NCBI RefSeq assembly: GCF_014138045.1
Contig: NZ_JACGXA010000001.1
Coordinates: 3,085,001 to 3,149,000, forward strand
Direction of reading: 5' to 3'
DNA length: 64,000 nucleotides
From: Nocardioides ginsengisegetis
GTDB lineage: Bacteria > Actinomycetota > Actinomycetes > Propionibacteriales > Nocardioidaceae
Shown here: piece after piece, positions 35,098 to 43,536 of the stretch
How positions within the stretch are numbered: position 1 is the first letter of the stretch
Layout: the number at the start of each line of letters is the position of its first letter
Translations under genes and position numbers: made by a program
Notes under the pieces: generated by a model
Told to the model about the DNA's origin: nothing
Database searches by the model: none
Seen by the model: the letters and a program-made list of their open reading frames with translations, nothing else

Positions 35098-35216
35098 GAG
35101 GCCCAAGACTAGGAGTGCGCCGGACCGGGAGCGCCTCACGGCGCGTGGCCGCTCGTAGCGGCTTATTTTGGGACCCGGGGCTGCCGCGGCCCGGCGCACT
35201 CTGGGGGAGAGTCTAA

Positions 35217-35279
35217 CGACCGACCAAGGCAGGGTCACATCAAACGCCGTGACGTCGGTCGCCTGGTTCAGACGACCGA
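35217..35279 (-). promoter_or_regulatory. Mutually exclusive stems in the region before the PemK-like gene
   Basis: CGACCGAC (35217-35224) can pair with GTCGGTCG (35254-35261); the same middle segment (35255-35261, TCGGTCG) can pair with CGACCGA (35273-35279). A GTCAC/GTGAC stem is nested in the first. The choice of partner would make two alternative structures, as in attenuators. A further ACTCT/AGAGT hairpin follows at about 35200-35215. Whether it acts at RNA level is not known. Confidence 0.4.
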
Positions 35280-35285
35280 TCGTCC

Positions 35286-35885
35286 CTACAGGAGCCGGTG
35301 CCGCATCTCGGCGTGCCCGGCGGCCTCGAGCTGCTCGGCGAGCACCAGCATCCGCTGGACCTCGGCGGCCGAGGAGCCGGGCAGGCTGGCCCGGCCGGTC
35401 GCCACGACGCGGGCGAAGGCGGAGGCGCGGAGCAGCACGTCGGCGAAGTCGCTGCGCGCGATCCCGCGGAGCACGTCGTCGGCCATCGCCCGGAGCTCGT
35501 CGGGACCCGGCGGGTCGGCAACCCCCGCGACCACCCGGGCCACCTGGGCCCGGACCCGGCCCGCCTCGAACTCGCGGGCCACACCGACCGGGTCGGCGTA
35601 CACCCAGGAGCGCAGCAGGTAGAGCCGCCACAGGCACCCGGCCAGGGAGTCGGCGGGCGAACCCGACCAGACCTCCGCGATCGCCTCGATGCCCTCGGTG
35701 TCGGCGAGGTGCAGCAGCCGCTCGGCGACCTCCGCGTCCCCGGCCTCCCGCGCCCCCCGGACCAGCAGCGCCGCGGCGCGGTCGGCAGCCTCGGAGACCA
35801 GAGCCGGGTCGTCGCCCCCGACGATGTCGTCGAAGAAGCCGGCGCCCGGCGTCATCGGGCGGTGGTGGGGTCGGTCGGTCACCAC
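35286..35885 (-). CDS. Hypothetical protein, alpha-helical
   Basis: A 199-aa (or 189-aa from ATG 35855) Ala-rich protein with no signal, membrane segment or enzyme motif. It looks all-helical (EAADRAAALLVRGAREAGDAEVAERLLHLAD). It begins 6 bases after the HrpA stop on the same strand, so it is probably co-transcribed with hrpA. No family was recognised. GTG 35885 or ATG 35855 could be the start. Confidence 0.55.
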   Translation of the reverse strand: MVTDRPHHRPMTPGAGFFDDIVGGDDPALVSEAADRAAALLVRGAREAGDAEVAERLLHLADTEGIEAIAEVWSGSPADSLAGCLWRLYLLRSWVYADPVGVAREFEAGRVRAQVARVVAGVADPPGPDELRAMADDVLRGIARSDFADVLLRASAFARVVATGRASLPGSSAAEVQRMLVLAEQLEAAGHAEMRHRLL

Positions 35886-35891
35886 GTCAGG

Positions 35892-38800
35892 TTACGACCC
35901 GGCTGCCAGCGCCTTGCGCAGCCGCTGGTCGGAGACGGGGTACGGCGTGCCGAGGTGCTGGGCCCACAGCGAGACGCGGTACTCCTCCAGCATCCAGCGC
36001 ACCTGCCGCAGGTGGGCGCCGGGCGGACGCCCATCTGGGAGCGCGTCGAGCTGGTGCAGCCAGGCGTCCTGGAGGTCGGCGATCTGGTCCATCAGCTGGC
36101 GGTCGCGGTTGACGGCGTTGCCGCCGCCGTCCAGCTTCTCCCGGCGTACGTCGATCGCCGCGAGGTAGACGCGGTAGCGGCGCAGCTGGGCGGTGCCGGC
36201 CTCGCCGACGAAGCCGCGGTGCACCAGCCTGCCGAGCTGGGCGCGCATGTCGGTCAGCGCGGGCAGCTGGGCCATGTCGGCCCGGCCGGACAGCGACTTC
36301 TCGGTGTGCCGCCACGCCGCGAGCACCTCGATCAGGTCCTGCATGACCGCCCGCAGGTGGGCCTCCTGGTCGGCCGCGGCGGCGACCCGGAGCGCCTCGA
36401 AGGCCGCCTCGTCGCGCACCGCCGGGCGGGCGTCGATCGTGGCCTGGACGACCGCGGCCCGGCAGTCGTCGAGCAGCTCGGCGACCGAGGCGTAGGGCGA
36501 CCCGGCGAGGCCCAGCTTCTGGGCGTTGTCGAGGCCGTCGAGGACCTTCCGGACCGGTGAGGGCGTGGTCAGCAGGAGCAGACGCCGCACGCCGAGCCGG
36601 TGCTGCGCCTCCTGCTCGGACGCGGACCCGAAGACCTTCAGGCCCACCGTGGCGCCCTCGTCGACGAGCCCCGGGAAGCCGCGGACCTCGTGGCCGGCGC
36701 GCTTCTGCGTGAAGGAGCCCTCCACGGTGCCGAAGACCCAGGCGGTCTCGCCGGTGCGGGTGATGCCGCTGTCGGCGGCGACCTCGGCCATCGCTTGAGC
36801 GAACTTCGGGCGGAGCGGCTCCTTGAGGGCCTCGAGGTCCTTGCCGCGGGCCTGCTCCTTGCCGTCCTCGTCCACGACCCGGTAGGTCGGGCGCAGGTGC
36901 TCGGGGACCTTCGCCCAGTCCCAGGCCTCGCGCGGCACGACGACGCCGGTGGTGGAGCGGAAGTGCCGCTCGAGGGCGTCGAGCAGCGGCTCCTCCCCCG
37001 CCGGGACGGCGGCGAGGAAGTCGCGGGCCCGGTTGGGGGCGGGCACGAAGTTGACCCGGAGGTTCTTCGGGAGGCTGCGGATCAGCGCGGTGACGAGCTC
37101 CTCGCGCAGGCCGGGCACGTTCCAGGAGAAGTCGTCGGCCGCGACCCGGTTGAGGGTCGCCACCGGGACGTCGATGGTCAGGCCGTCCTCGGCCGCACCG
37201 GGCTCGAAGTGGTAGCTGATCGGGAAGGTCAGCCCCTCGCCCGCACCGCTCACCCACTCCTCGGGGTAGTCCGAGCGCCGGATCTCCTCGGCCGTCTCGT
37301 GGGTCAGCATCGACGGGTCGAAGGTGAGCAGCTCGGGGTTCTTCTGGCGTTCGCGCTTCCACCACTGGTCGAAGTGCGCGCCGCCGACCACGTCGGGGCC
37401 GACGCGGGCGTCGTAGAAGTCGAAGAGGGTGTGCTCGTCGACCACGATGTCGCGCCGGCGGGCCCGGTGCTCGAGCTCCTCTGCCTGCTCGAGCAGCTGG
37501 AGGTTCTTCGCGTAGAACTGGTGCCGCGTGTTCCACTCGCCGTAGACGAGGGCGTGCCGGATGAACAGCTCGCGGGCGAGCGCCTTGTCGACGTTGCCGT
37601 AGTTGATCAGCCGGTCGGCGACCAGCGGTACGCCGTACAGCGTGACCCGCTCGTAGGCCATCACCGCCGCCCGCTTCTTCGACCAGTGCGGCTCGGAGTG
37701 GGTGCGCTTGACGAGGTGGCTGCCGAGGCGCTCGGCCCACTCGGGCTTGATCGCGGCGTTCTGGCGGGCCCACAGGCGGCTGGTCTCGACCAGCTCGCCG
37801 GCCATCAGGAACTGGGGGTTCTTCCGGGCCAGGCCGCTGCCGGGGAAGATCGCGAACTTCGCGCCGCGGGCGCCGAGGTACTCCCGCATCGGGCGTCGTC
37901 CCGAGCCGGCCTTCTCCTTCTCCCGCTCCTCGAGGAGCCCGATGTGGGACAGCAGCCCGGACAGGAGGGCCTGGTGGATGCCGTCGCCGTCGGGTACGTC
38001 GGCGGTCTGGCCGACCTCGACCTTCATCTCCTTGCAGACCTGGCGCAGCTGGGACTCGAAGTCCTGCCACTCCCGGACCCGCAGGTAGTTGAGGTACTCG
38101 CGCTTGCACATCCGGCGGAAGGCGCTGCTGGACAGCTCGCGCTGCTGCTCCTTGATGTAGCGCCACAGGTTGAGCCACGTGAGGAAGTCGCTGTCCTCGG
38201 CCTTGAAGCGCGCGTGCTGCTGGTCGGCCTGGGCCTGGAACTCCGCCGGCCGCTCGCGCGGGTCCTGCAGCGACAGGGCAGCGGCGATCACGATGACCTC
38301 GCGGACGCAGCCGAGCCGCTCGGCCTCCAGCACCATCCGACCCAGCCGCGGGTCGATCGGCAGCCGGGCGAGGCGCTGGCCGAGCCGGGTCAGGCGCTGC
38401 CGGTCCGCGGGGCCGCCGGTCGAGACCGCGCCGAGCTCCTCGAGCAGCTGCACGCCGGCGGTCACGTTGCGCTTGTCGGGCGGCTCGACGAACGGGAACC
38501 GCGCGATGTCGCCGAGCCCGAGCGAGGTCATCTGGAGGATGACCGAGGCGAGGTTGGTGCGCAGGATCTCCGGGTCGGTGAACTCCGGGCGGGCCTCGAA
38601 GTCCTCCTCGGAGTAGAGCCGGATCGCGATGCCGGCCTCGACGCGGCCGCACCGGCCCGAGCGCTGGTTGGCCGAGGCCTGGCTGATCGGCTCGATCGGC
38701 AGCCGCTGGACCTTGGTCCGCACGGAGTAGCGCGAGATGCGCGCGACGCCGGTGTCCACGACGTACCGGATCCCCGGCACCGTCAGCGACGTCTCCGCGA

Positions 38801-39782
38801 CGTTGGTGGCCAGCACGACCCGGCGCCCGGTGTGGGGGGCGAAGACCTTGTGCTGCTCGGCCGCGCTGAGCCGGGAGAAGAGCGGGACGACCTCGAGCGG
38901 GTTGCGCAGGTTGAGGTCGGAGAGCGCGTCGGCGGTGTCGCGGATCTCCCGCTCACCGGGCAGGAACACCAGGATGTCACCGGGCCCCTCGGCCGCGAGC
39001 TCCTTGACCGCGTCGCAGATCGCCTCGGTCTGGTCGCGGGTGACGGCCTCGCCCTCCTCGTCCTCCTCGGGCAGCTCCATGAGCGGCCGGTAGCGGACCT
39101 CGACGGGGTAGGTCCGGCCGGTCACCTCGATGATCGGCGCCGGCTGCGGTTCCCCGCTGGTCGAGCCTGCCGAGACCGAGAAGTGCCGGGCGAAGCGCTC
39201 GGGGTCGATGGTCGCCGAGGTGATGATCAGCTTGAGGTCGGGACGCTGGGGCAGCAGCCGGCGCAGGTAGCCCAGCAGGAAGTCGATGTTGAGCGACCGC
39301 TCGTGGGCCTCGTCGATGATGATCGTGTCGTACTTCAGCAGCTTGCGGTCGCGCTGGAGCTCGGCCAGCAGGATGCCGTCGGTCATCAGCTTGACCCGGC
39401 TGCTGCGCGAGGTCCGGTCGGTGAAGCGGACCTGGTAGCCGACCAGGTCGCCCAGCTCGGTCCCCAGCTCCGACGCGATCCGCTCGGCCACCGACCTGGC
39501 CGCGATCCGGCGCGGCTGGGTGTGCCCGATCAGCCCGCCCGTACGTCGCCCGTCGCGGCCCTTCGTGGCCACGCCCCGCCCCAGCTCGAGGCAGATCTTC
39601 GGGAGCTGGGTCGTCTTGCCGGACCCGGTCTCCCCCGCCACGATCACGACCTGGTGGTCCCGGATGGCCTTCGCGATGTCGTCGCGACGCTGGGAGACCG
39701 GCAGATCGTCGGGGTAGACGATGACCAGTTCACTCGTCGGGTCGCCCGTGGGCGCGCTCTGCTGGTCGACCGGTCCGGACAT
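35892..39782 (-). CDS. hrpA: ATP-dependent RNA helicase HrpA
   Basis: A 1296-aa DEAH-box RNA helicase. Walker A GETGSGKTTQ at 50-59, DEAH at 157-160, SAT at 189-191 and the helicase C domain QASANQRSGRCGRVEAG. The HA2, OB and long C-terminal DUF3418 regions typical of bacterial HrpA follow. Residues 202-211 (SVSAGSTSGE) are encoded by a dispersed repeat and sit in a loop after motif III, where related proteins have a shorter link. The repeat unit is shared with hemG. Confidence 0.94.
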   Translation of the reverse strand: MSGPVDQQSAPTGDPTSELVIVYPDDLPVSQRRDDIAKAIRDHQVVIVAGETGSGKTTQLPKICLELGRGVATKGRDGRRTGGLIGHTQPRRIAARSVAERIASELGTELGDLVGYQVRFTDRTSRSSRVKLMTDGILLAELQRDRKLLKYDTIIIDEAHERSLNIDFLLGYLRRLLPQRPDLKLIITSATIDPERFARHFSVSAGSTSGEPQPAPIIEVTGRTYPVEVRYRPLMELPEEDEEGEAVTRDQTEAICDAVKELAAEGPGDILVFLPGEREIRDTADALSDLNLRNPLEVVPLFSRLSAAEQHKVFAPHTGRRVVLATNVAETSLTVPGIRYVVDTGVARISRYSVRTKVQRLPIEPISQASANQRSGRCGRVEAGIAIRLYSEEDFEARPEFTDPEILRTNLASVILQMTSLGLGDIARFPFVEPPDKRNVTAGVQLLEELGAVSTGGPADRQRLTRLGQRLARLPIDPRLGRMVLEAERLGCVREVIVIAAALSLQDPRERPAEFQAQADQQHARFKAEDSDFLTWLNLWRYIKEQQRELSSSAFRRMCKREYLNYLRVREWQDFESQLRQVCKEMKVEVGQTADVPDGDGIHQALLSGLLSHIGLLEEREKEKAGSGRRPMREYLGARGAKFAIFPGSGLARKNPQFLMAGELVETSRLWARQNAAIKPEWAERLGSHLVKRTHSEPHWSKKRAAVMAYERVTLYGVPLVADRLINYGNVDKALARELFIRHALVYGEWNTRHQFYAKNLQLLEQAEELEHRARRRDIVVDEHTLFDFYDARVGPDVVGGAHFDQWWKRERQKNPELLTFDPSMLTHETAEEIRRSDYPEEWVSGAGEGLTFPISYHFEPGAAEDGLTIDVPVATLNRVAADDFSWNVPGLREELVTALIRSLPKNLRVNFVPAPNRARDFLAAVPAGEEPLLDALERHFRSTTGVVVPREAWDWAKVPEHLRPTYRVVDEDGKEQARGKDLEALKEPLRPKFAQAMAEVAADSGITRTGETAWVFGTVEGSFTQKRAGHEVRGFPGLVDEGATVGLKVFGSASEQEAQHRLGVRRLLLLTTPSPVRKVLDGLDNAQKLGLAGSPYASVAELLDDCRAAVVQATIDARPAVRDEAAFEALRVAAAADQEAHLRAVMQDLIEVLAAWRHTEKSLSGRADMAQLPALTDMRAQLGRLVHRGFVGEAGTAQLRRYRVYLAAIDVRREKLDGGGNAVNRDRQLMDQIADLQDAWLHQLDALPDGRPPGAHLRQVRWMLEEYRVSLWAQHLGTPYPVSDQRLRKALAAGS
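39158..39177. repeat. Dispersed repeat inside hrpA
   Basis: TGGTCGAGCCTGCCGAGACC is identical to 21056-21075 in hemG. It is read in the same frame and strand, giving VSAGST. This 20-base identity is far more than expected by chance between unrelated genes of this length, even at high GC. Confidence 0.75.
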
Positions 39783-39842
39783 GATGGCGTCATTGTGCCC
39801 GCGCGGCCCTCGCGCGGGCGAACGGGTTAGCCAGCGCCGGCC

Positions 39843-41333
39843 TCAGCGGAACACGCGGAGCCGAGCGGTCACCTTGTAGCTCCGCACCTCCCAGCGACTT
39901 CCCTGGGTCAGGCCGAGCGACCAGTAGAACGTGGGGTTGGTGTCGGCATTCCAGACGTTCGCCGGGCCGCTGGCCTGCCCGGCGTGGTCACCCAGGACGC
40001 CGTTGAACTGCACCCGCTGGACGAACTCGTCGTCGCGCTCGCGGTAGTAGCCGAGTACGGCATACGTGCCCGACGAACCGCGTGGCCCGCCACCGAACGC
40101 CGTCACGCGAAGGCCGTCGTAGCCGAGGGCCTTCGGTAGCGAGATGCCGTTCTCGGCGATCGCGTAGCTCTGGGCTGCCTTGGTGCACTTCGTCCGGGAG
40201 TAGAGACCGAGGCCGCCCGTCCAGCCGTACGAGGGATGGTGCGAGATCGTGCTGCAGCGTCCGACGAGCTCGCGGAGCAGCGCGCCCTGCGCGGTGTAGG
40301 TGTGGCTCCAGGTGCGCCACGCCGTCCGGCGGTCGGAGACGGTGAAGGGTGTGGAGGCGACGCCGACGTTGCCCCAGCTGTCCTCCACCGACACCCGGAG
40401 CCGGTACCGCCCGTTGGGGAGGTGACCGCCCTTCCCGTCGATGCCGCGGTAGACGGTGTTCCACCGGTGCCAGATCGGCGCATGGTCCTTGACGGTCGTG
40501 ACGGTCCCGTCCGCAGCGACCAGATCGAGGGTGAGGTAGCGGCCGGTCCACGACCGCACCACCAGCGGGACTTCGTCGAGGTATCCGTCCCGGGCCCAGT
40601 AGACCCCGGATGCGAAGGCCTTCAGGGTGACCTCCGGCGGAGCCGAGTGGACGACGATGCCACTGACGTCGTCGCTGCCGGCGACGTGGCCGAATTCGGG
40701 CGCGTTGTTGGACGCCGTGACCCGCAGGTGCAGGTGCGTCTGGTCCGCGAGGGTGGCCGGGATCGTGTACTCGAACGAACGGCCGTCGGCCAGCGGGGTG
40801 CTGCCCTCGTCGACGACCGTCTCCGGGTCGGTGCTCGGGTCGACCAGCTGCCAGTCGGCCGTGTCGGCGTGCACCGGGAAGACGTCCATCCACGCCGTGT
40901 GCGTGCCGGGAGCCGCGTCCACCGGCGTGAACAGGTTGACCTTCAGCCAGCGGACGAGGAGGACCGTTCGCGTAGCGAGTGGCTCTGAGCAGGTGACGAG
41001 ATCGGGCTGGCACCGTCGGATGTTGACCGTGACGTGGCCGGTGCTGTGGGCAGGGAACGCAATGGTCGTCTCGCCCTGATCGGCCAGCGGCTGTTTCTGT
41101 GCGTAGATCTCCGCAACGAGCACGGTGGAGTCGGTCGCCGGGTCGTTGGCCGAGTCGTCGACCGTCACGACGTACGGCGTGTGGCCGGGGTTGAAGGCGG
41201 TCATCTCGGGCCAGGTCACGACCGGGGCCGCCGGCTGCGTGGGGTCGTCGGCGAGGGCCGCCGGCTGAGCAAACCCGAGGACGACGGCGAGGAGGGTGAC
41301 GAGGCACGCAAGGAGGCGGGCGGACGACGACAT
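39843..41333 (-). CDS. Secreted protein with Ig/FlgD-like repeat (paralogue 1)
   Basis: A 496-aa secreted protein with signal MSSSARLLACLVTLLAVVLG to AALA. Conserved blocks: FNPGHTPYVVTVDDSANDP near residue 48, GGHLPNGRYRLRVSVEDSWG (FlgD-Ig-like), two cysteines in VGRCSTIS and RTKC, and C-terminal LTQGSRWEVRSYKVTARLRV. It is a paralogue of the protein at 41368-42840, 34 bases away. Probably a cell-surface or secreted protein of unknown binding partner. Confidence 0.78.
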   Translation of the reverse strand: MSSSARLLACLVTLLAVVLGFAQPAALADDPTQPAAPVVTWPEMTAFNPGHTPYVVTVDDSANDPATDSTVLVAEIYAQKQPLADQGETTIAFPAHSTGHVTVNIRRCQPDLVTCSEPLATRTVLLVRWLKVNLFTPVDAAPGTHTAWMDVFPVHADTADWQLVDPSTDPETVVDEGSTPLADGRSFEYTIPATLADQTHLHLRVTASNNAPEFGHVAGSDDVSGIVVHSAPPEVTLKAFASGVYWARDGYLDEVPLVVRSWTGRYLTLDLVAADGTVTTVKDHAPIWHRWNTVYRGIDGKGGHLPNGRYRLRVSVEDSWGNVGVASTPFTVSDRRTAWRTWSHTYTAQGALLRELVGRCSTISHHPSYGWTGGLGLYSRTKCTKAAQSYAIAENGISLPKALGYDGLRVTAFGGGPRGSSGTYAVLGYYRERDDEFVQRVQFNGVLGDHAGQASGPANVWNADTNPTFYWSLGLTQGSRWEVRSYKVTARLRVFR

Positions 41334-41367
41334 CGGTGTTCCTTCTGGTGGCGTGGGAGGCCTGCGG

Positions 41368-42840
41368 TCAACGCAGGGCGCGGTACTTCAGGGCGACCGT
41401 GAAGCGGTCGACGTCGTAGCGGCTGCCCTCGGTGAGTCCGGTCTCCCAGAAGACATAGGGCTTCTCCTGACGGTCGCGGATCAGGGTGTGCCCATGCACC
41501 AGGGCCCCCGGGTGATCGCCGTACTTCCCGCTGAACTGGCGCCGATAGCCCCAGTTCCCGTAGTAGTCCTCGTAGAGCATCACGATGTAGGCGGACCCGG
41601 GATGCGCGCCACCACCGGTGAGCGTCACCTGGACGTCGTCGTAGTCGCCGCCCGGCGAGGACGGCACCCAGACACCGTTGGTCGTCAGGACCGTGCTGTC
41701 CTTCGGGCGCTCGCACTTGGTCTGGGAGTAGTACCCGAGAGAGCCGCCGTGCTCCGCGAGCGTCGAGCAGGCGCCGACGTACTTCTTGCTGACGGTGTCG
41801 ACTGCCTTGTACGTGTGCGTCCACGACACCCAGGTCAGCTTCTTGTCGGAGACCCGCACCGGGATCGTGGCCGTGTTGAACAGGCCTTGGGCGTCCTTGA
41901 CCGTGGCGCGCAGGGTGTACGTGCCGTTGGGCAGGTGCCCGCCCGCGCCGTCCTCGGCCGCGAAGCGCGGGCGCATGGCCAAGAGATATCCCTTGTAGTG
42001 GTCCAGGGGATAGACCGCTCCATCAGGTCCGACCACGTCGATCCAGGTCTCGTAGGCCTCCCGGGAACGCAGGTTCACGCCGACGGAGTCGAGGTAGCGG
42101 TCCTTGGGCCAGTACACGACCGAGCCGGTCGCGTGGAAGGACAACGCCGGTCCCACGGTGTCGAGCACGGGCTCGGTGGTGTCCTCGCCCTCGAGGTGGC
42201 CGTAGGCCGACGTGTCGCTGACCGCGTGGACCTCGAGCGTCGCCTGCAGACCGTCGGGGGCGGAGTCCGGAACGTCGAAGTCGAAACCGTCGCCGTCCAC
42301 AGGGCTCACACCCGACGAGAGGACCACCGCTGGATCCACCGTGCGGTCCACGAGGGTCCAGCTCACCTCCCCGGTCAGGTCCGCGGGCGACACGTACCAC
42401 CAGGCACGCTGGGTCCCCGGTCCGACCTGCGGCTGGGTGAGGACGGTGAGGTCCAGATGGCGGTGGAGTGTCACCGTGCGGCGCAAGCCCGTGTCGACAC
42501 AGGCGGTGCCGTCGGCCGAGCAGCGCTCCACGACGATGTCCAGGGTGCCCTCGTCGGCCGGGTCGAAGGCGATGGTGGTCTCGCCCTGGTCGGCCAGGAC
42601 CTGGGTGTGACCAGTCCAGGCCGCGACCAGTGTCGAGGTGTCGGTCGTCGGGTCGTTGGCCGAGTCGTCGACCGTGACGACGTACGGCGTGTGGTCTGGG
42701 TTGAACGAGGTCACCTCGAGCCAGGTGACCACCGGCGGGGCGAGGTCGTCGGCGAGGGCGGAGGCCGCGGGGACGGTGAGGCCGGCGACGGCGAGGAGCA
42801 GGACGAGGAGCCGGACCGTGGTCCGGGCGTGCGTGCGCAT
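41368..42840 (-). CDS. Secreted protein with Ig/FlgD-like repeat (paralogue 2)
   Basis: A 490-aa secreted paralogue of the downstream gene. Signal MRTHARTTVRLLVLLLAVAG ending in SALA. Matching blocks: FNPDHTPYVVTVDDSANDP, GGHLPNGTYTLRATVKDAQG, two cysteines in VGACSTLA and QTKC, and LTEGSRYDVDRFTVALKYRA at the end. Start ATG 42840 follows from the signal. A 43-base stretch (42652-42694) matches 41142-41184 with one change, pointing to duplication. It is first of the pair on the minus strand. Confidence 0.78.
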   Translation of the reverse strand: MRTHARTTVRLLVLLLAVAGLTVPAASALADDLAPPVVTWLEVTSFNPDHTPYVVTVDDSANDPTTDTSTLVAAWTGHTQVLADQGETTIAFDPADEGTLDIVVERCSADGTACVDTGLRRTVTLHRHLDLTVLTQPQVGPGTQRAWWYVSPADLTGEVSWTLVDRTVDPAVVLSSGVSPVDGDGFDFDVPDSAPDGLQATLEVHAVSDTSAYGHLEGEDTTEPVLDTVGPALSFHATGSVVYWPKDRYLDSVGVNLRSREAYETWIDVVGPDGAVYPLDHYKGYLLAMRPRFAAEDGAGGHLPNGTYTLRATVKDAQGLFNTATIPVRVSDKKLTWVSWTHTYKAVDTVSKKYVGACSTLAEHGGSLGYYSQTKCERPKDSTVLTTNGVWVPSSPGGDYDDVQVTLTGGGAHPGSAYIVMLYEDYYGNWGYRRQFSGKYGDHPGALVHGHTLIRDRQEKPYVFWETGLTEGSRYDVDRFTVALKYRALR

Positions 42841-42944
42841 CGAGAGGTTCCTGAGGGGCGTGACGGGACAGTGAGGTACGGGCCCCCGTCGCACCCGCGG
42901 CCGGCGGAGGGACGCCACGCGGGCCACATTCTGCCCGGAACCCA

Positions 42945-42996
42945 CGCGGCGTGTGCCTGAGGACGCGCCATGTCGCGTCGTGGGGCACACGCCGCG
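42945..42996. other. Nested 13-bp + 6-bp hairpin between the paralogues and the small membrane gene
   Basis: CGCGGCGTGTGCC (42945-42957) and GGCACACGCCGCG (42984-42996) are exact complements. Inside, GACGCG and CGCGTC pair around CCATGT. The two stems stack with a 4/4-base internal loop, giving a 52-base composite. It could terminate the minus-strand small gene at 43096 or be a protein site upstream of the paralogue operon. There is no T-tract. Confidence 0.6.
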
Positions 42997-43020
42997 GGTA
43001 AAACTTCCGCGAGACATGTG

Positions 43021-43049
43021 GAGTGCGGGCCCCCGTCGCGCCCGCACTC
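43021..43049. other. 10-bp hairpin upstream of the paralogue operon
   Basis: GAGTGCGGGC (43021-43030) and GCCCGCACTC (43040-43049) pair exactly around CCCCGTCGC. A related, looser copy (GGGCCCCCGTCGCACCCGC, near 42880) is 150 bases away. It may be a terminator for the gene ending at 43096 or a repeated regulatory element. Confidence 0.5.
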
Positions 43050-43095
43050 GGCAGTGGGACGGGAGGCCGCTCCGGTCATGACGCGGTTTGGTCGC

Positions 43096-43407
43096 TCAGG
43101 TGTTGGTGCCGCTCGTGGTCTCGCCGCTGGTGTCGGGCTGCACGCCCTGCTGCGGGGCGGTGCCCGGCGGGAGCTGGCCGGGCACCTGTCCGGGCTGGCC
43201 CTGCTGGAACTGGCCTCGGACGCCACCGGGGCCGCTGGACTCCCCGCCGTTGCTCACCGCGCCGAGCACCGCGCCGCCCGCGCCGCCGAGGATCAGGCTG
43301 GCGAGCGACACGGCGGCCACGGCGCGCAGGCCGAGGACGCGGTCCCGGAGGCGGGGCGCGGCGGCCGCGCGGTAGGACGGGGTTGGGGTCTCGGTCTCGG
43401 TGCTCAT
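43096..43407 (-). CDS. Small membrane-anchored Gln/Gly/Pro-rich protein
   Basis: A 103-aa protein from ATG 43407. Residues about 27-50 form a single transmembrane helix (RAVAAVSLASLILGGAGGAV), followed by a low-complexity Gly/Gln/Pro/Ser tail (GQFQQGQPGQVPGQLPPG) that should be disordered outside the membrane. It is divergent from the two-component response regulator, so it may be a target. No family was recognised. Confidence 0.65.
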   Translation of the reverse strand: MSTETETPTPSYRAAAAPRLRDRVLGLRAVAAVSLASLILGGAGGAVLGAVSNGGESSGPGGVRGQFQQGQPGQVPGQLPPGTAPQQGVQPDTSGETTSGTNT

Positions 43408-43536
43408 GCGGCCCAGCGTGGGTCGGCGGGCTGTGCGGATCCTGTGCCGGAACGATGCAGCAGCGGTGCAGGAGTCGTGAGGTCGGCACAGAGCGCCCAC
43501 AGGAAACGCACAGCGAATTCCGGCAGAGTGCAGGGC

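Noticed and set aside
35205..35225. CIRCE-like element (GCACTC...GAGTCTAA)
   Set aside because: The arms are imperfect and the spacer is 7, not 9; the downstream gene is not a chaperone.
35200..35290. Possible glycine riboswitch (CTCTGGGGGAGAG resembles the aptamer start)
   Set aside because: The remaining aptamer core and the CTCTCAGGCA-like end are missing, and no glycine gene is nearby.
36600..39830. 1076-codon plus-strand frame opposite hrpA
   Set aside because: Shadow of the helicase; composition is not protein-like and no domains were seen.
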